This document shows positions 16,934 to 23,552 of a DNA stretch of 33,356 nucleotides, piece by piece. This DNA comes from Bacteroidaceae bacterium (GTDB taxonomy: Bacteria > Bacteroidota > Bacteroidia > Bacteroidales > Bacteroidaceae), in the NCBI GenBank assembly GCA_024699495.1, contig JAILPK010000019.1:1-33356 (forward strand), given 5' to 3'. The notes beneath the pieces are model-generated. The model made no database searches. It saw only the letters and a program-made list of their open reading frames with translations, and was not told the origin of the DNA. The position numbers and the translations under genes are program-made. Numbering within the stretch: position 1 is the first letter of the stretch; each line of letters starts with the position of its first letter.

Positions 16934-18245
16934 TTATTATTCTGCTCTAATTACCTTTTTTTCTGGAATCACTATAAACGCGCTCACAATGAGTGCGGCT
17001 ATTGCTTTAGTCATAGCACTTCTATTACTTGTTTGTTCTGCGTTTGTCAGCGGTAGCGAAATCGCATTTTTTTCTCTGACGCCGTCTGACATGAATGAAA
17101 TCAACGAGCGCAAACATCAGAACGACGAGACGCTGCTGGCTCTGCTTGACAATAGCGAACGTCTTCTTGCCACCATTCTGTGCTGCAACAACCTCGTAAA
17201 TGTGGCTATTGTAACCCTACTCGATTTTTTTATCATCAAAACTATAGATTTCGGTTTAAACACAACGGTTGAATTTCTGTTTTCAACTGTAATACTTACC
17301 TTCCTTCTCCTTCTATTTGGAGAAATTATGCCTAAGATTTCGGCAGCCCAACATCAGTTATGGATGGCAAGAACTTGTGCTCCTGCTTATAAATTGCTGG
17401 AGAAATTCTGGTGGCCGCTGACCTCACTACTTATGCAAGGCACCAGATTGGCGAGTCATATCCAAAGCAATGAGCACCAACTTTCGGTAAATGATTTAGA
17501 GCAAGCCCTTGAACTCACTGATAAAGAGGATATTAAGGAAGAGAGCCAAATGCTCAAGGGTATTATACGTTTTGGTGGAGAAACGGCGCGTGAGGTGATG
17601 ACTCCCCGTGTTGATATTGTGGATTTGGACGTCAAAATGTCCTTCCAAAAAGTGATACAGTGCATCCTGGAAAACAACTATTCACGCATGCCTGTGTATT
17701 CAGGAACTATTGATAATATAACCGGCATACTTTATATCAAAGATCTGCTTCCACATCTGTCAAAGCCTGCCTCTTTCCGTTGGCAGACTCTGGTTCGCCC
17801 AGCCACCTTTGTTCCCGAGACAAAGATGATTGACGACCTGCTACGCGACTTCCAAGCTCAAAAAGTGCATATTGCTATTGTGGTCGATGAATTTGGTGGC
17901 ACAAGTGGTCTTATCACTATGGAAGACATTATTGAAGAAATTGTTGGTGAAATCAACGATGAGTATGACGAAGACGAAAGTTCATATACCCGCCTCAATC
18001 AAAACACTTATGTCTTTGAGGCCAAAACACTACTCTCAGATTTCCGCAAAGTTATGCAGCTTACGGAGGACACATTTGATGACATTGCAGGCGACGCAGA
18101 CACACTGGCTGGACTTTTATTGGAAATAAAAGGCGAGTTTCCACAACTTCACGAACGCATACAACACGGACGTTTTGTGTTTGAGGTTATGGAAATGGAC
18201 GAGCGACGCATAGTTAAAATCAAAGTTATAGTTGGAAAGGAGTAA
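16926..18245 (+). CDS. gldE: GldE-like membrane protein (CNNM/CBS/CorC_HlyC)
   Basis: Membrane protein of the hemolysin-C/CorC family. Its 439 residues show an N-terminal CNNM (DUF21) transmembrane domain (about residues 20-190, with FVSGSEIAFFSL), a pair of CBS domains (about 205-330, including VMTPRVDIVDL and VVDEFGGTSGLITMEDIIEEIVG), and a C-terminal CorC_HlyC domain (about 345-435). Relatives act in magnesium or cobalt homeostasis; the Bacteroidetes member next to ssb is called GldE, named for gliding motility but present in many non-gliding species. The ATG overlaps the ssb stop by 8 bases. In a non-gliding gut-type organism the likely role is ion homeostasis or envelope function, not motility. 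Confidence 0.9.
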   Translation: MDDYYSALITFFSGITINALTMSAAIALVIALLLLVCSAFVSGSEIAFFSLTPSDMNEINERKHQNDETLLALLDNSERLLATILCCNNLVNVAIVTLLDFFIIKTIDFGLNTTVEFLFSTVILTFLLLLFGEIMPKISAAQHQLWMARTCAPAYKLLEKFWWPLTSLLMQGTRLASHIQSNEHQLSVNDLEQALELTDKEDIKEESQMLKGIIRFGGETAREVMTPRVDIVDLDVKMSFQKVIQCILENNYSRMPVYSGTIDNITGILYIKDLLPHLSKPASFRWQTLVRPATFVPETKMIDDLLRDFQAQKVHIAIVVDEFGGTSGLITMEDIIEEIVGEINDEYDEDESSYTRLNQNTYVFEAKTLLSDFRKVMQLTEDTFDDIAGDADTLAGLLLEIKGEFPQLHERIQHGRFVFEVMEMDERRIVKIKVIVGKE

Positions 18246-18271
18246 CCCCTACCCCTTTCCTTCTGTTTTAA
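18234..18271 (+). terminator. Weak terminator at the end of gldE
   Basis: GGAAAGG (18234-18240) pairs with CCTTTCC (18254-18260), followed by TTCTGTTTTA. The left arm lies inside the last codons of gldE. The stem is only 7 bp with a 13-base loop. Confidence 0.45.
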
Positions 18272-18532
18272 ATTCCACAACACTATTGATATATCTTATA
18301 CAAGCTGTTATTATTTAATGTATTGTTACGGTTTGATCAAATTTAGTTTTATCCTCTTCCTACTATCATGCAATTATTGATATCGTTTTTAACATGTCAT
18401 TAACTGCATATTTTCAGTTAGCTCCATTGCTTGGTGCTGCCATTTGAAATTTTATCTGCTTTATTATTTAATTAATGTATAGTAATATATTGCATGAGAT
18501 ATTTTGTTAATCTTCCTTAATATTTAAGATAA

Positions 18533-18580
18533 ATCGCTTGCGATATAATTTATTCTGCATACATTTGCATCGCAAACGAT
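18533..18580 (+). promoter_or_regulatory. Two operator-like palindromes at the gpx promoter
   Basis: ATCGCTTGCGAT (18533-18544) and ATCGCAAACGAT (18569-18580). The reverse complement of the first is ATCGCAAGCGAT, so the two are one 12-base motif differing at a single position. Their centres are 36 bases apart. The first covers the -33 TTG and the second covers the predicted transcription start, the usual arrangement for repression. The OhrR-type regulator encoded at 20394 is the obvious candidate ligand, by inference only. Confidence 0.65.
18538..18567 (+). promoter_or_regulatory. Bacteroidetes-type promoter of the peroxidase operon
   Basis: TTG (18538-18540), 19 bases, TACATTTG (18560-18567). 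Transcription should start near 18574, giving a leader of about 30 bases before the gpx ATG at 18606. Confidence 0.82.
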
Positions 18581-18605
18581 ATAAACCACTTAACAAAATT
18601 AAGAA

Positions 18606-19151
18606 ATGCAAAAGATTTATGACTTTAAAGCTCTGACGAGTAAAGGCAAGGAACTGGATTTTGCACAGTTCGAAGGCAAGGTGTTATTGATCGTAAATAC
18701 CGCCAGCAAGTGTGGCTTCACTCCTCAATTTGCCGGTCTGGAGGAACTTAATCAAAGATACAAAGACCTGGGACTTGTAATCATCGGCTTCCCATGCAAC
18801 CAGTTCAAAGAGCAGGACCCGGGTTCCGACACACAAATAGAAGAATTCTGCCAGTTGAATTATGGCGTAACCTTCCAAATCATGAAGAAGACAGACGTTA
18901 ATGGAGCTGAAGCCAACCCTATTTTTGTATATCTGAAAGAACAGGCGCCAGAAGAGGAATATAACGGGCTGAAGGCCAAAGCTGCAAAGGCCCTTTTCAA
19001 AACAATTAGCAGCAGCGTAGAGAAGCCTAACGATATTCAATGGAATTTCACCAAATTCCTCATATCAAAAGACGGCACTACCATCAAGCGTTTTGCACCT
19101 ACTACAGAGCCAAAAGACTTTGAGCAGGATATTGAAAAGATGTTGAAATAA
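18606..19151 (+). CDS. gpx: Glutathione peroxidase-family, thioredoxin-dependent type
   Basis: Reduces hydrogen peroxide or organic hydroperoxides in the cytosol. The 181 residues have the thioredoxin-like peroxidase fold. The peroxidatic cysteine is C36 (NTASKCGFTPQ), with Q70 and a tryptophan in WNFTKFL (W146) as the catalytic partners. C64 lies in FPCNQF, and C82 in FCQLNYGVTF matches the resolving cysteine of yeast Gpx3 and plant-type enzymes. The enzyme is therefore probably a two-cysteine peroxidase recycled by thioredoxin, not glutathione. It leads a cluster with a ferritin-like protein, a flavoprotein and a winged-helix protein, behind a promoter with two operator-like sites, and an OhrR-type sensor lies 1.2 kb downstream. 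Peroxide induction is likely but inferred. Confidence 0.95.
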   Translation: MQKIYDFKALTSKGKELDFAQFEGKVLLIVNTASKCGFTPQFAGLEELNQRYKDLGLVIIGFPCNQFKEQDPGSDTQIEEFCQLNYGVTFQIMKKTDVNGAEANPIFVYLKEQAPEEEYNGLKAKAAKALFKTISSSVEKPNDIQWNFTKFLISKDGTTIKRFAPTTEPKDFEQDIEKMLK

Positions 19152-19191
19152 CAAACTAACAAAAAATTTAATTCTTAAATCATTTTTCATT

Positions 19192-19647
19192 ATGGACAAA
19201 CAAAATTCATTAAAAGCGTTACAATTATTTGCCACTGGTCTATCAGAAGGCGCATATGTGCATAAGATGCAAGGTCAGATATTCAAGTCACAAGGCTTCA
19301 GCAAATTGGGCGAGAAATATATCAATCACTTCAATGAAGAAATGGGCTGGGTTGAAAAATTCGTAGAAAGAATTCTCGACCTTGGAGGTGAGATAAAGTT
19401 CGAAGGCATGAAAGAACGTGCTCTCGTCTTCGACCCAATTGACTATATAAAGGAAGATCTGAAGATTCAGGAAGCCGGTGTTGATTTGTTATATAAGTGC
19501 ATGGAGACACTCACCGGAGATCCTACGACATACGAAATCATGAAGGAGTATCTCAAAGATGAGGAAGAAGACCTCTATTGGAGTCAAGGTACTTTAGATA
19601 TGATCGAGAAGATTGGCAAGCAGAACTGGTTGTTTACTCAAGTATAA
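19192..19647 (+). CDS. Bacterioferritin-like four-helix protein with altered diiron site
   Basis: A 151-residue four-helix-bundle protein similar to bacterioferritin along most of its length (VEKFVERILDLGG, LKDEEEDLYW, LDMIEKIGKQNWL). By hand alignment to E. coli Bfr, the carboxylate ligands are kept as E19, E50, E94 and E125, but the two histidine ligands are replaced: W53 for His54 and D127 for His130. The methionine that binds haem in Bfr (Met52) corresponds to M51, which is present. It could store iron by another site, bind haem, or have lost ferroxidase activity. It follows gpx after 40 bases and precedes the PNPOx-fold gene after 23 bases, so it belongs to the same operon. Confidence 0.85.
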   Translation: MDKQNSLKALQLFATGLSEGAYVHKMQGQIFKSQGFSKLGEKYINHFNEEMGWVEKFVERILDLGGEIKFEGMKERALVFDPIDYIKEDLKIQEAGVDLLYKCMETLTGDPTTYEIMKEYLKDEEEDLYWSQGTLDMIEKIGKQNWLFTQV

Positions 19648-19670
19648 CCCTAAAAAAATATACTACTATT

Positions 19671-20069
19671 ATGGCAGACATTAAGACTGTATATGATTTT
19701 TTAGAGAAGGCTGGAACCTTTTATTTAGCTACAGTTGAGGGAGATCAGCCCCGTGTACGCCCCTATGGCGCAATGCTTTTCTTTGAAGAGAAAATTTATA
19801 TCATGGCATTTGGAAAGACCAATGCCACACGTCAGATAGCTAATAATCCCAAGGCTGAAATATGTGCTTTCAAGGGTCAGACACTTCGCATAGAATGCCG
19901 TCTGGTGGAAGACAATCGGCCTGAGGTAGGAAAGGCTCTTGTGGACAAGATGCCTGTGTTAAAACCTGCTCTTGGCGAGAATGGTGAGAATGGTGTTATG
20001 TATTACATTGCCGACGCAACCGCCACCTTCTTCAAGATGATGGAAGTTACGGATATAGTAAAATTCTAA
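19671..20069 (+). CDS. Pyridoxamine 5'-phosphate oxidase-fold flavoprotein
   Basis: A 132-residue split-barrel protein of the PNPOx-like superfamily, which binds FMN, F420 or haem. Typical features are the N-terminal FLEKAGTFYLATVEGDQPRVRPYGAMLFFEEKI-type strands (residues 10-42), then ATRQIANNPKAEICAF. It is too short to be true PdxH, so it is probably a flavin-dependent reductase or flavin-binding protein of unknown substrate. The open frame extends upstream to 19578, but that part overlaps the ferritin-like gene in another frame. The ATG at 19671 gives the natural family start. The operon position suggests a role in redox stress. Confidence 0.9.
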   Translation: MADIKTVYDFLEKAGTFYLATVEGDQPRVRPYGAMLFFEEKIYIMAFGKTNATRQIANNPKAEICAFKGQTLRIECRLVEDNRPEVGKALVDKMPVLKPALGENGENGVMYYIADATATFFKMMEVTDIVKF

Positions 20070-20083
20070 TCTACTGAAAAGAT

Positions 20084-20260
20084 ATGAAAGAACAAGTTTT
20101 ACAAGCCATGCGCGAGGCTGGCAAGCCAGTTTCTGCAGGTGATATAACCAAGGCTCTTGGTGCTGACCGGAAAGAAGTGGATAAAGCGTTTGCCGAACTG
20201 AAGAAGGAAGGCGCAATTGTCTCGCCAGTACGCTGCAAATGGGAGCCCGCCAGTAAATAA
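20084..20260 (+). CDS. 58-residue winged-helix protein
   Basis: Very small protein starting MKEQVLQAMREAGKPVSAG and ending CKWEPASK. The pattern is a winged helix: helix 1 (residues 2-12), a helix-turn-helix (GDITKALGADRKEVDKAFAELKKEGA-type, residues 19-44), then a basic strand-turn (VSPVRCKW). Similar tiny proteins occur in Bacteroidales genomes, usually annotated as transcriptional regulators. There is no effector domain. The ATG lies 14 bases after the stop of the flavoprotein gene, so it is the fourth gene of the peroxidase operon. It may bind DNA or another regulator; single C51 could be redox-active, but this is speculation. Confidence 0.85.
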   Translation: MKEQVLQAMREAGKPVSAGDITKALGADRKEVDKAFAELKKEGAIVSPVRCKWEPASK

Positions 20261-20321
20261 AATAAATATAAGCTTGATATAGTCGGGCATATATTCACTG
20301 ACAAACAAGAGATTATATATA

Positions 20322-20378
20322 GGACAACAAGTAAGGTGATTCTGTATTCTTACAGCAATTGCACCCTACTTGTTGTCC
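20322..20378. repeat. Long inverted repeat with nested hairpin before ohrR
   Basis: A 17-base arm at 20322-20338 (GGACAACAAGTAAGGTG) pairs with 20362-20378 (CACCCTACTTGTTGTCC) with a single mismatch. Inside the loop, CTGTA (20342-20346) and TACAG (20351-20355) form a second hairpin. No T-run follows on the plus strand, so it is not a standard terminator. It ends 15 bases before the ohrR ATG. Confidence 0.85.
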
Positions 20379-20393
20379 ATAAAAACATTAATT

Positions 20394-20840
20394 ATGCATG
20401 CAGAATTACAACTTGGCAACCAGCTCTGTTTCCGCATCTATACGGCAGCTCGACTGATTATTCAGGCCTATACTCCTATACTCTCTAAACTTGGTATTAC
20501 CTATCCTCAGTATCTTGTGCTGATGGTACTATGGGAGCAAGACTCACAACCTGTAAATGACATAGCCCGCAGATTAATGCTGGAGACCAATACTGTCACT
20601 CCCCTGCTCCATCGCATGGAGAAATTGGGAATCATTAGCAGGAAACAAGGTATAAATGATAAACGCCAGCATATCGTGAGTCTTACAAAGAAAGGTAAGG
20701 ACTTGGAGCAACAGGCCTATGATACCATCCCATCATGTATGACAGAGCAGCTCAGCGAATGCCCACTTAGTGCGGAAGGCTATACCCAAATGGCCATGCA
20801 GCTCGATTCTCTAATTGATACTCTGAAACAGAAATATTAA
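20394..20840 (+). CDS. OhrR-type MarR-family peroxide sensor
   Basis: A 148-residue winged-helix repressor of the MarR family. LGNQLCFRIYTAAR places C12 at the position of the reactive cysteine C15 of Bacillus subtilis OhrR, and TYPQYLVLMVLWE matches the conserved OhrR segment with its tyrosines. The wing region is GIISRKQGINDKRQHIVSLT. In OhrR, organic hydroperoxide oxidises the cysteine and releases DNA. Other cysteines here include C in IPSCMTEQ and SECPLS, which could make this a two-cysteine variant. The longer frame starts at a TTG (20370) inside the inverted repeat; the ATG at 20394 is preferred. It follows the peroxidase operon after 133 bases. Confidence 0.9.
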   Translation: MHAELQLGNQLCFRIYTAARLIIQAYTPILSKLGITYPQYLVLMVLWEQDSQPVNDIARRLMLETNTVTPLLHRMEKLGIISRKQGINDKRQHIVSLTKKGKDLEQQAYDTIPSCMTEQLSECPLSAEGYTQMAMQLDSLIDTLKQKY

Positions 20841-21080
20841 TATGGCATTCCAATGCGAAAATAGTAGTCTGATGGTAATTGCGATATTAAGACCTACCTC
20901 ATTCGTTTGACGATTCTGGCGCCAATATAAATATTTTCGTCTTGAAATGGCTTGTCTGCTTTAATAGCCATAGTGATATTGAGGAAACAGGAGTGCGTAA
21001 GGAGACCATTTCAATAAATATCGGAAGCGGCCATTTGTTTTCTTGATGTTTTTGCAGGTGTATTCATTTATATAAATTCC

Positions 21081-21785
21081 ATGTTTAGTTTAAAATATAA
21101 AGTTACAACAAGTGCATGTGACTTTAAAGGACAACTGAAACTGTTTTCAGCTCTCCAAATGATGCAGGACTGCTCTGAGATGTGGATAGACAAAGAACCC
21201 GGTGTAAAACAGTTCTTTGAAGAGCAGAATATGACACAGCTTCTGGCTACACGTCAAGTAGAAGTAGTACGTATACCTCATTTCAAAGAAGAACTGACAG
21301 TTACTACTTCAGTTTATGAGATGAAACCCATGTTCGGATTTCGCAACACATTCATTTATGATGCTTCTGGCAAACCATGCTATAAGACTTGGAGCATGGG
21401 CGCGTTTGTTGATAAATCAGTTGGGAAATTAAAGCGGGTTGACGATGCAACCATTGCTTCAATGACACTGGAGCCAAAACTTGAAATGAACTATGGTGAC
21501 AGACGCATAAAATTGCCGGAAGAAAAAGGCGAAGTGTTGGAAGACATAAGGGTGATGCGTTCCGACATTGACTATAACCACCATGTGAACAACGCCAATT
21601 ATATCCGCATGGCAATGGAGTTGCTGCCTTATGATTTCGAAGTGAGAAATATGCGCGTAGAATACAGAATAGCTGCCAAACTAGGCGACATACTCTCCCC
21701 AACCATTTATAGTATTTCCGGAAAAACATATATAATTTCTCTCTCCATCGGTAATGATGTAAGCACTATAATCGAATTCAAATAA
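21081..21785 (+). CDS. Acyl-ACP thioesterase
   Basis: Cytosolic enzyme that hydrolyses acyl-acyl carrier protein to free fatty acid. The 234 residues form two tandem hot-dog domains: the first (about 1-125) contains DFKGQLKLFSALQMMQD and the second (about 150-234) the catalytic region SDIDYNHHVNNANY (161-174), with N166 and H168 at the positions of the catalytic Asn/His in plant FatA/FatB. Length is normal for the bacterial type. The gene is isolated, with 240 bases upstream holding no gene and only weak hairpins, for example ATGGCT (20947-20952) with AGCCAT (20966-20971). Chain-length preference cannot be read. Confidence 0.92.
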   Translation: MFSLKYKVTTSACDFKGQLKLFSALQMMQDCSEMWIDKEPGVKQFFEEQNMTQLLATRQVEVVRIPHFKEELTVTTSVYEMKPMFGFRNTFIYDASGKPCYKTWSMGAFVDKSVGKLKRVDDATIASMTLEPKLEMNYGDRRIKLPEEKGEVLEDIRVMRSDIDYNHHVNNANYIRMAMELLPYDFEVRNMRVEYRIAAKLGDILSPTIYSISGKTYIISLSIGNDVSTIIEFK

Positions 21786-21932
21786 ACCAATTTAAGGATT
21801 TTGCCTTAAGATTCCGTTTTTATTCTGCTCAAGGATAAAGGAATTTCTTTTATAGGGTATCAATTCCAAAAAGAGAAATATGTCACTGATGATTTATTAA
21901 TCCAACTGCATTTACTGCATCAAATTACGACA

Positions 21933-21948
21933 TTGTCACTATTGACAA
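21933..21948 (+). promoter_or_regulatory. Palindrome upstream of the flavodoxin-family gene
   Basis: TTGTCA-CTAT-TGACAA, perfect 6-base arms with a 4-base spacer, 69 bases before the ATG at 22017. This is the size of a typical operator. No clear TAnnTTTG promoter is seen beside it, so its role is open. Confidence 0.35.
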
Positions 21949-22016
21949 GAATAAACCATTCGTTATCAAAAGTAGCTACCAAGTTTCCAAAAGCAACAAC
22001 CTAAAAGAATAATATT

Positions 22017-22682
22017 ATGACAAAAGCTTTGTTTATAAATGGAAGTCCCCGTAAAAATGGCAACACGGCAAAACTGTTACTGCGTGCCATGGATGGGGCC
22101 AGTGAGGCCGGAGCCGAGGTGGAATTGGTCAACCTTTACGACCGCAACCTGAATATCAAGGGGTGCATGAGTTGTTTTATCTGCAAACTAAAAGGAGGGA
22201 AAAAAGGCGTATGCTCTTTCAAGGATGACCTTTTGCCCATTCTGCAAAAAGCAGTTGAAGCCGATGTCTTAGTTTGTGGCTCGCCCTGCTATTGTGGTTA
22301 TCCCACAGCAGGCCTGCGCGCCTTTATGGAGCGCATGGAATTCCCGACAGTAAACTACTCCGACTATTCTAAACCCACTGTAATAAAGAAAATCCATTCT
22401 GCAACAATTTATACCATGAATTGTCCGAATGAAGAACTCTATCGCATGATGAATTATGACCACTTGATGGACAATAGCGCCATGCAACTGGGAGTCTTCG
22501 GTCCTACTGAAATCCTACGGTCATACGACACATATCAATTCTCGGATTACGGCCGTTTTGATGCTGCATCATTCAGCCCGGAACACAAGGCCGAAATGCG
22601 AGACACGCAATTTCCAAAAGACTTACAACAAGCATACGAACTCGGAATACGCCTGGTGAAACAGGTGATAGCAGAGAGATAG
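22017..22682 (+). CDS. Flavodoxin-family reductase with cysteine cluster
   Basis: FMN-dependent NAD(P)H oxidoreductase-like protein of 221 residues. The N-terminal FINGSPRKNGNTAKLL (6-21) is the phosphate-binding loop for FMN. C50, C53 and C56 (CMSCFICK) plus C66 recall the cysteine cluster of iron-sulfur flavoproteins (C-x2-C-x2-C-x4-7-C), though the last spacing here is 9. GSPCYCGYPTAGLRAFMERM (88-107) has two more cysteines and the typical second flavin loop. Function is probably quinone, nitro-compound or ferredoxin-linked reduction; the substrate is unknown. The C-terminal 70 residues carry no motif I recognise. The gene is a single unit. Confidence 0.88.
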   Translation: MTKALFINGSPRKNGNTAKLLLRAMDGASEAGAEVELVNLYDRNLNIKGCMSCFICKLKGGKKGVCSFKDDLLPILQKAVEADVLVCGSPCYCGYPTAGLRAFMERMEFPTVNYSDYSKPTVIKKIHSATIYTMNCPNEELYRMMNYDHLMDNSAMQLGVFGPTEILRSYDTYQFSDYGRFDAASFSPEHKAEMRDTQFPKDLQQAYELGIRLVKQVIAER

Positions 22683-22715
22683 TAGCATCACCATATATAA
22701 ATTTTTCCTCAAACC

Positions 22716-22747
22716 TTTGGCTGTTTCGCAGAAATACAGTATCTTTG
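22716..22747 (+). promoter_or_regulatory. Bacteroidetes-type promoter of rplU-rpmA
   Basis: TTTG (22716-22719), 20 bases, TATCTTTG (22740-22747), the best consensus match in the window. Transcription should begin near 22754, leaving an mRNA leader of about 86 bases before rplU. Confidence 0.85.
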
Positions 22748-22760
22748 CGGCCGATTTGAA

Positions 22761-22810
22761 ACCGAAGAGGCTCGGTAAAGAGACACCACGAAGGAAGTCC
22801 GCCTCCCGGT
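22761..22810 (+). promoter_or_regulatory. Structured mRNA leader of rplU
   Basis: Two mutually exclusive folds are visible. A short hairpin pairs ACCGA (22761-22765) with TCGGT (22772-22776). A long-range helix pairs ACCG (22761-22764) and GAGGC (22767-22771) with GCCTC (22801-22805) and CGGT (22807-22810). Competing helices in a ribosomal-protein leader suggest autogenous control by L21, by analogy with L21 leaders in other phyla. Not tested. Confidence 0.45.
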
Positions 22811-22839
22811 AAAACCCGTTAAAATACATATAATCAAAC

Positions 22840-23157
22840 ATGTACGCAATCGTAGAGATTAACGGTCAACAGTTTAAAGCAGAAGCTGGCAAGAAGCTGT
22901 TTGTTCATCACATTCAGAACGCCGAGGCTCAGCAAACTGTTGAATTTGAGAGAGTGTTGTTAGTTGACAACGACGGTGCTGTCACCGTAGGCCTCCCCCT
23001 TGTGGAAGGTGCGAAGGTGGTTTGCGAAGTGGTTTCACCATTGGTGAAAGGTGACAAGGTTCTTGTCTTTCACAAGAAGCGCCGTAAGGGCTACCGCAAA
23101 CTGAATGGCCATCGCCAGCAGTTCACAGAGTTAACTATCAAGGAAGTAATTGCTTAA
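22840..23157 (+). CDS. rplU: 50S ribosomal protein L21
   Basis: Large-subunit ribosomal protein that binds 23S rRNA. The 105-residue product starts [20 protein letters not shown] and contains the family signature [16 protein letters not shown] near the C-terminus (residues 84-99), followed by [11 protein letters not shown]. Length is normal. The leader upstream is structured and a strong promoter precedes it. The stop lies 21 bases before rpmA, the usual operon partner. Confidence 0.98.
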   Translation: MYAIVEINGQQFKAEAGKKLFVHHIQNAEAQQTVEFERVLLVDNDGAVTVGLPLVEGAKVVCEVVSPLVKGDKVLVFHKKRRKGYRKLNGHRQQFTELTIKEVIA

Positions 23158-23178
23158 CCACTAAAAACAAGAAACGAA

Positions 23179-23442
23179 ATGGCACATAAAAAAGGTGTTG
23201 GCAGTTCTAAGAACGGTCGTGAGTCCGCAGCACAGCGACTCGGAGTGAAGATTTTTGGTGGGCAGAAGTGTGTAGCTGGTAACATTATCGTTCGTCAGCG
23301 CGGCACTCAGCATTATCCCGGCAAAAACGTAGGTATGGGCAGTGACCACACGCTTTATGCTCTCGTTGATGGTATTGTTAGCTTCAAGAAGGGACGTCTG
23401 GACCGTTCAACGGTTTCAGTAGAGCCCATCGCTGAGGCATAA
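23179..23442 (+). CDS. rpmA: 50S ribosomal protein L27
   Basis: Ribosomal protein near the peptidyl transferase centre. Its 87 residues start [16 protein letters not shown], the mature-type N-terminus without the cleaved extension found in Firmicutes, and include LGVKIFGGQ and [13 protein letters not shown]. It is the second gene of the rplU operon and is followed by a terminator. In related genomes I recall serS following directly; here menA and a protease gene come between. Confidence 0.98.
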   Translation: MAHKKGVGSSKNGRESAAQRLGVKIFGGQKCVAGNIIVRQRGTQHYPGKNVGMGSDHTLYALVDGIVSFKKGRLDRSTVSVEPIAEA

Positions 23443-23478
23443 GGGATACAATAGACCAAAACACAACAGAATCTCATC

Positions 23479-23518
23479 GGACCCCTCGTGCCTTGTGGTG
23501 TGAGGGGTTCGTTTTTCT
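23479..23518 (+). terminator. Terminator of rplU-rpmA
   Basis: GGACCCCTC (23479-23487) pairs with GAGGGGTTC (23502-23510), nine pairs with one wobble, followed by GTTTTTCTT. It lies 36 bases after the rpmA stop. Confidence 0.88.
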
Positions 23519-23552
23519 TATCTGATGACAGTTTAATATATAGACAGATTTC

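Larger units (their letters stand above)
18246..18605. other. AT-rich intergenic region upstream of the peroxidase operon
   Basis: These 360 bases contain no plausible gene on either strand. The first 270 bases are AT-rich with no repeat or structure I can support. The last 75 contain the gpx promoter and two operator-like palindromes listed separately. A long AT-rich upstream region is compatible with regulated expression. Confidence 0.6.
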
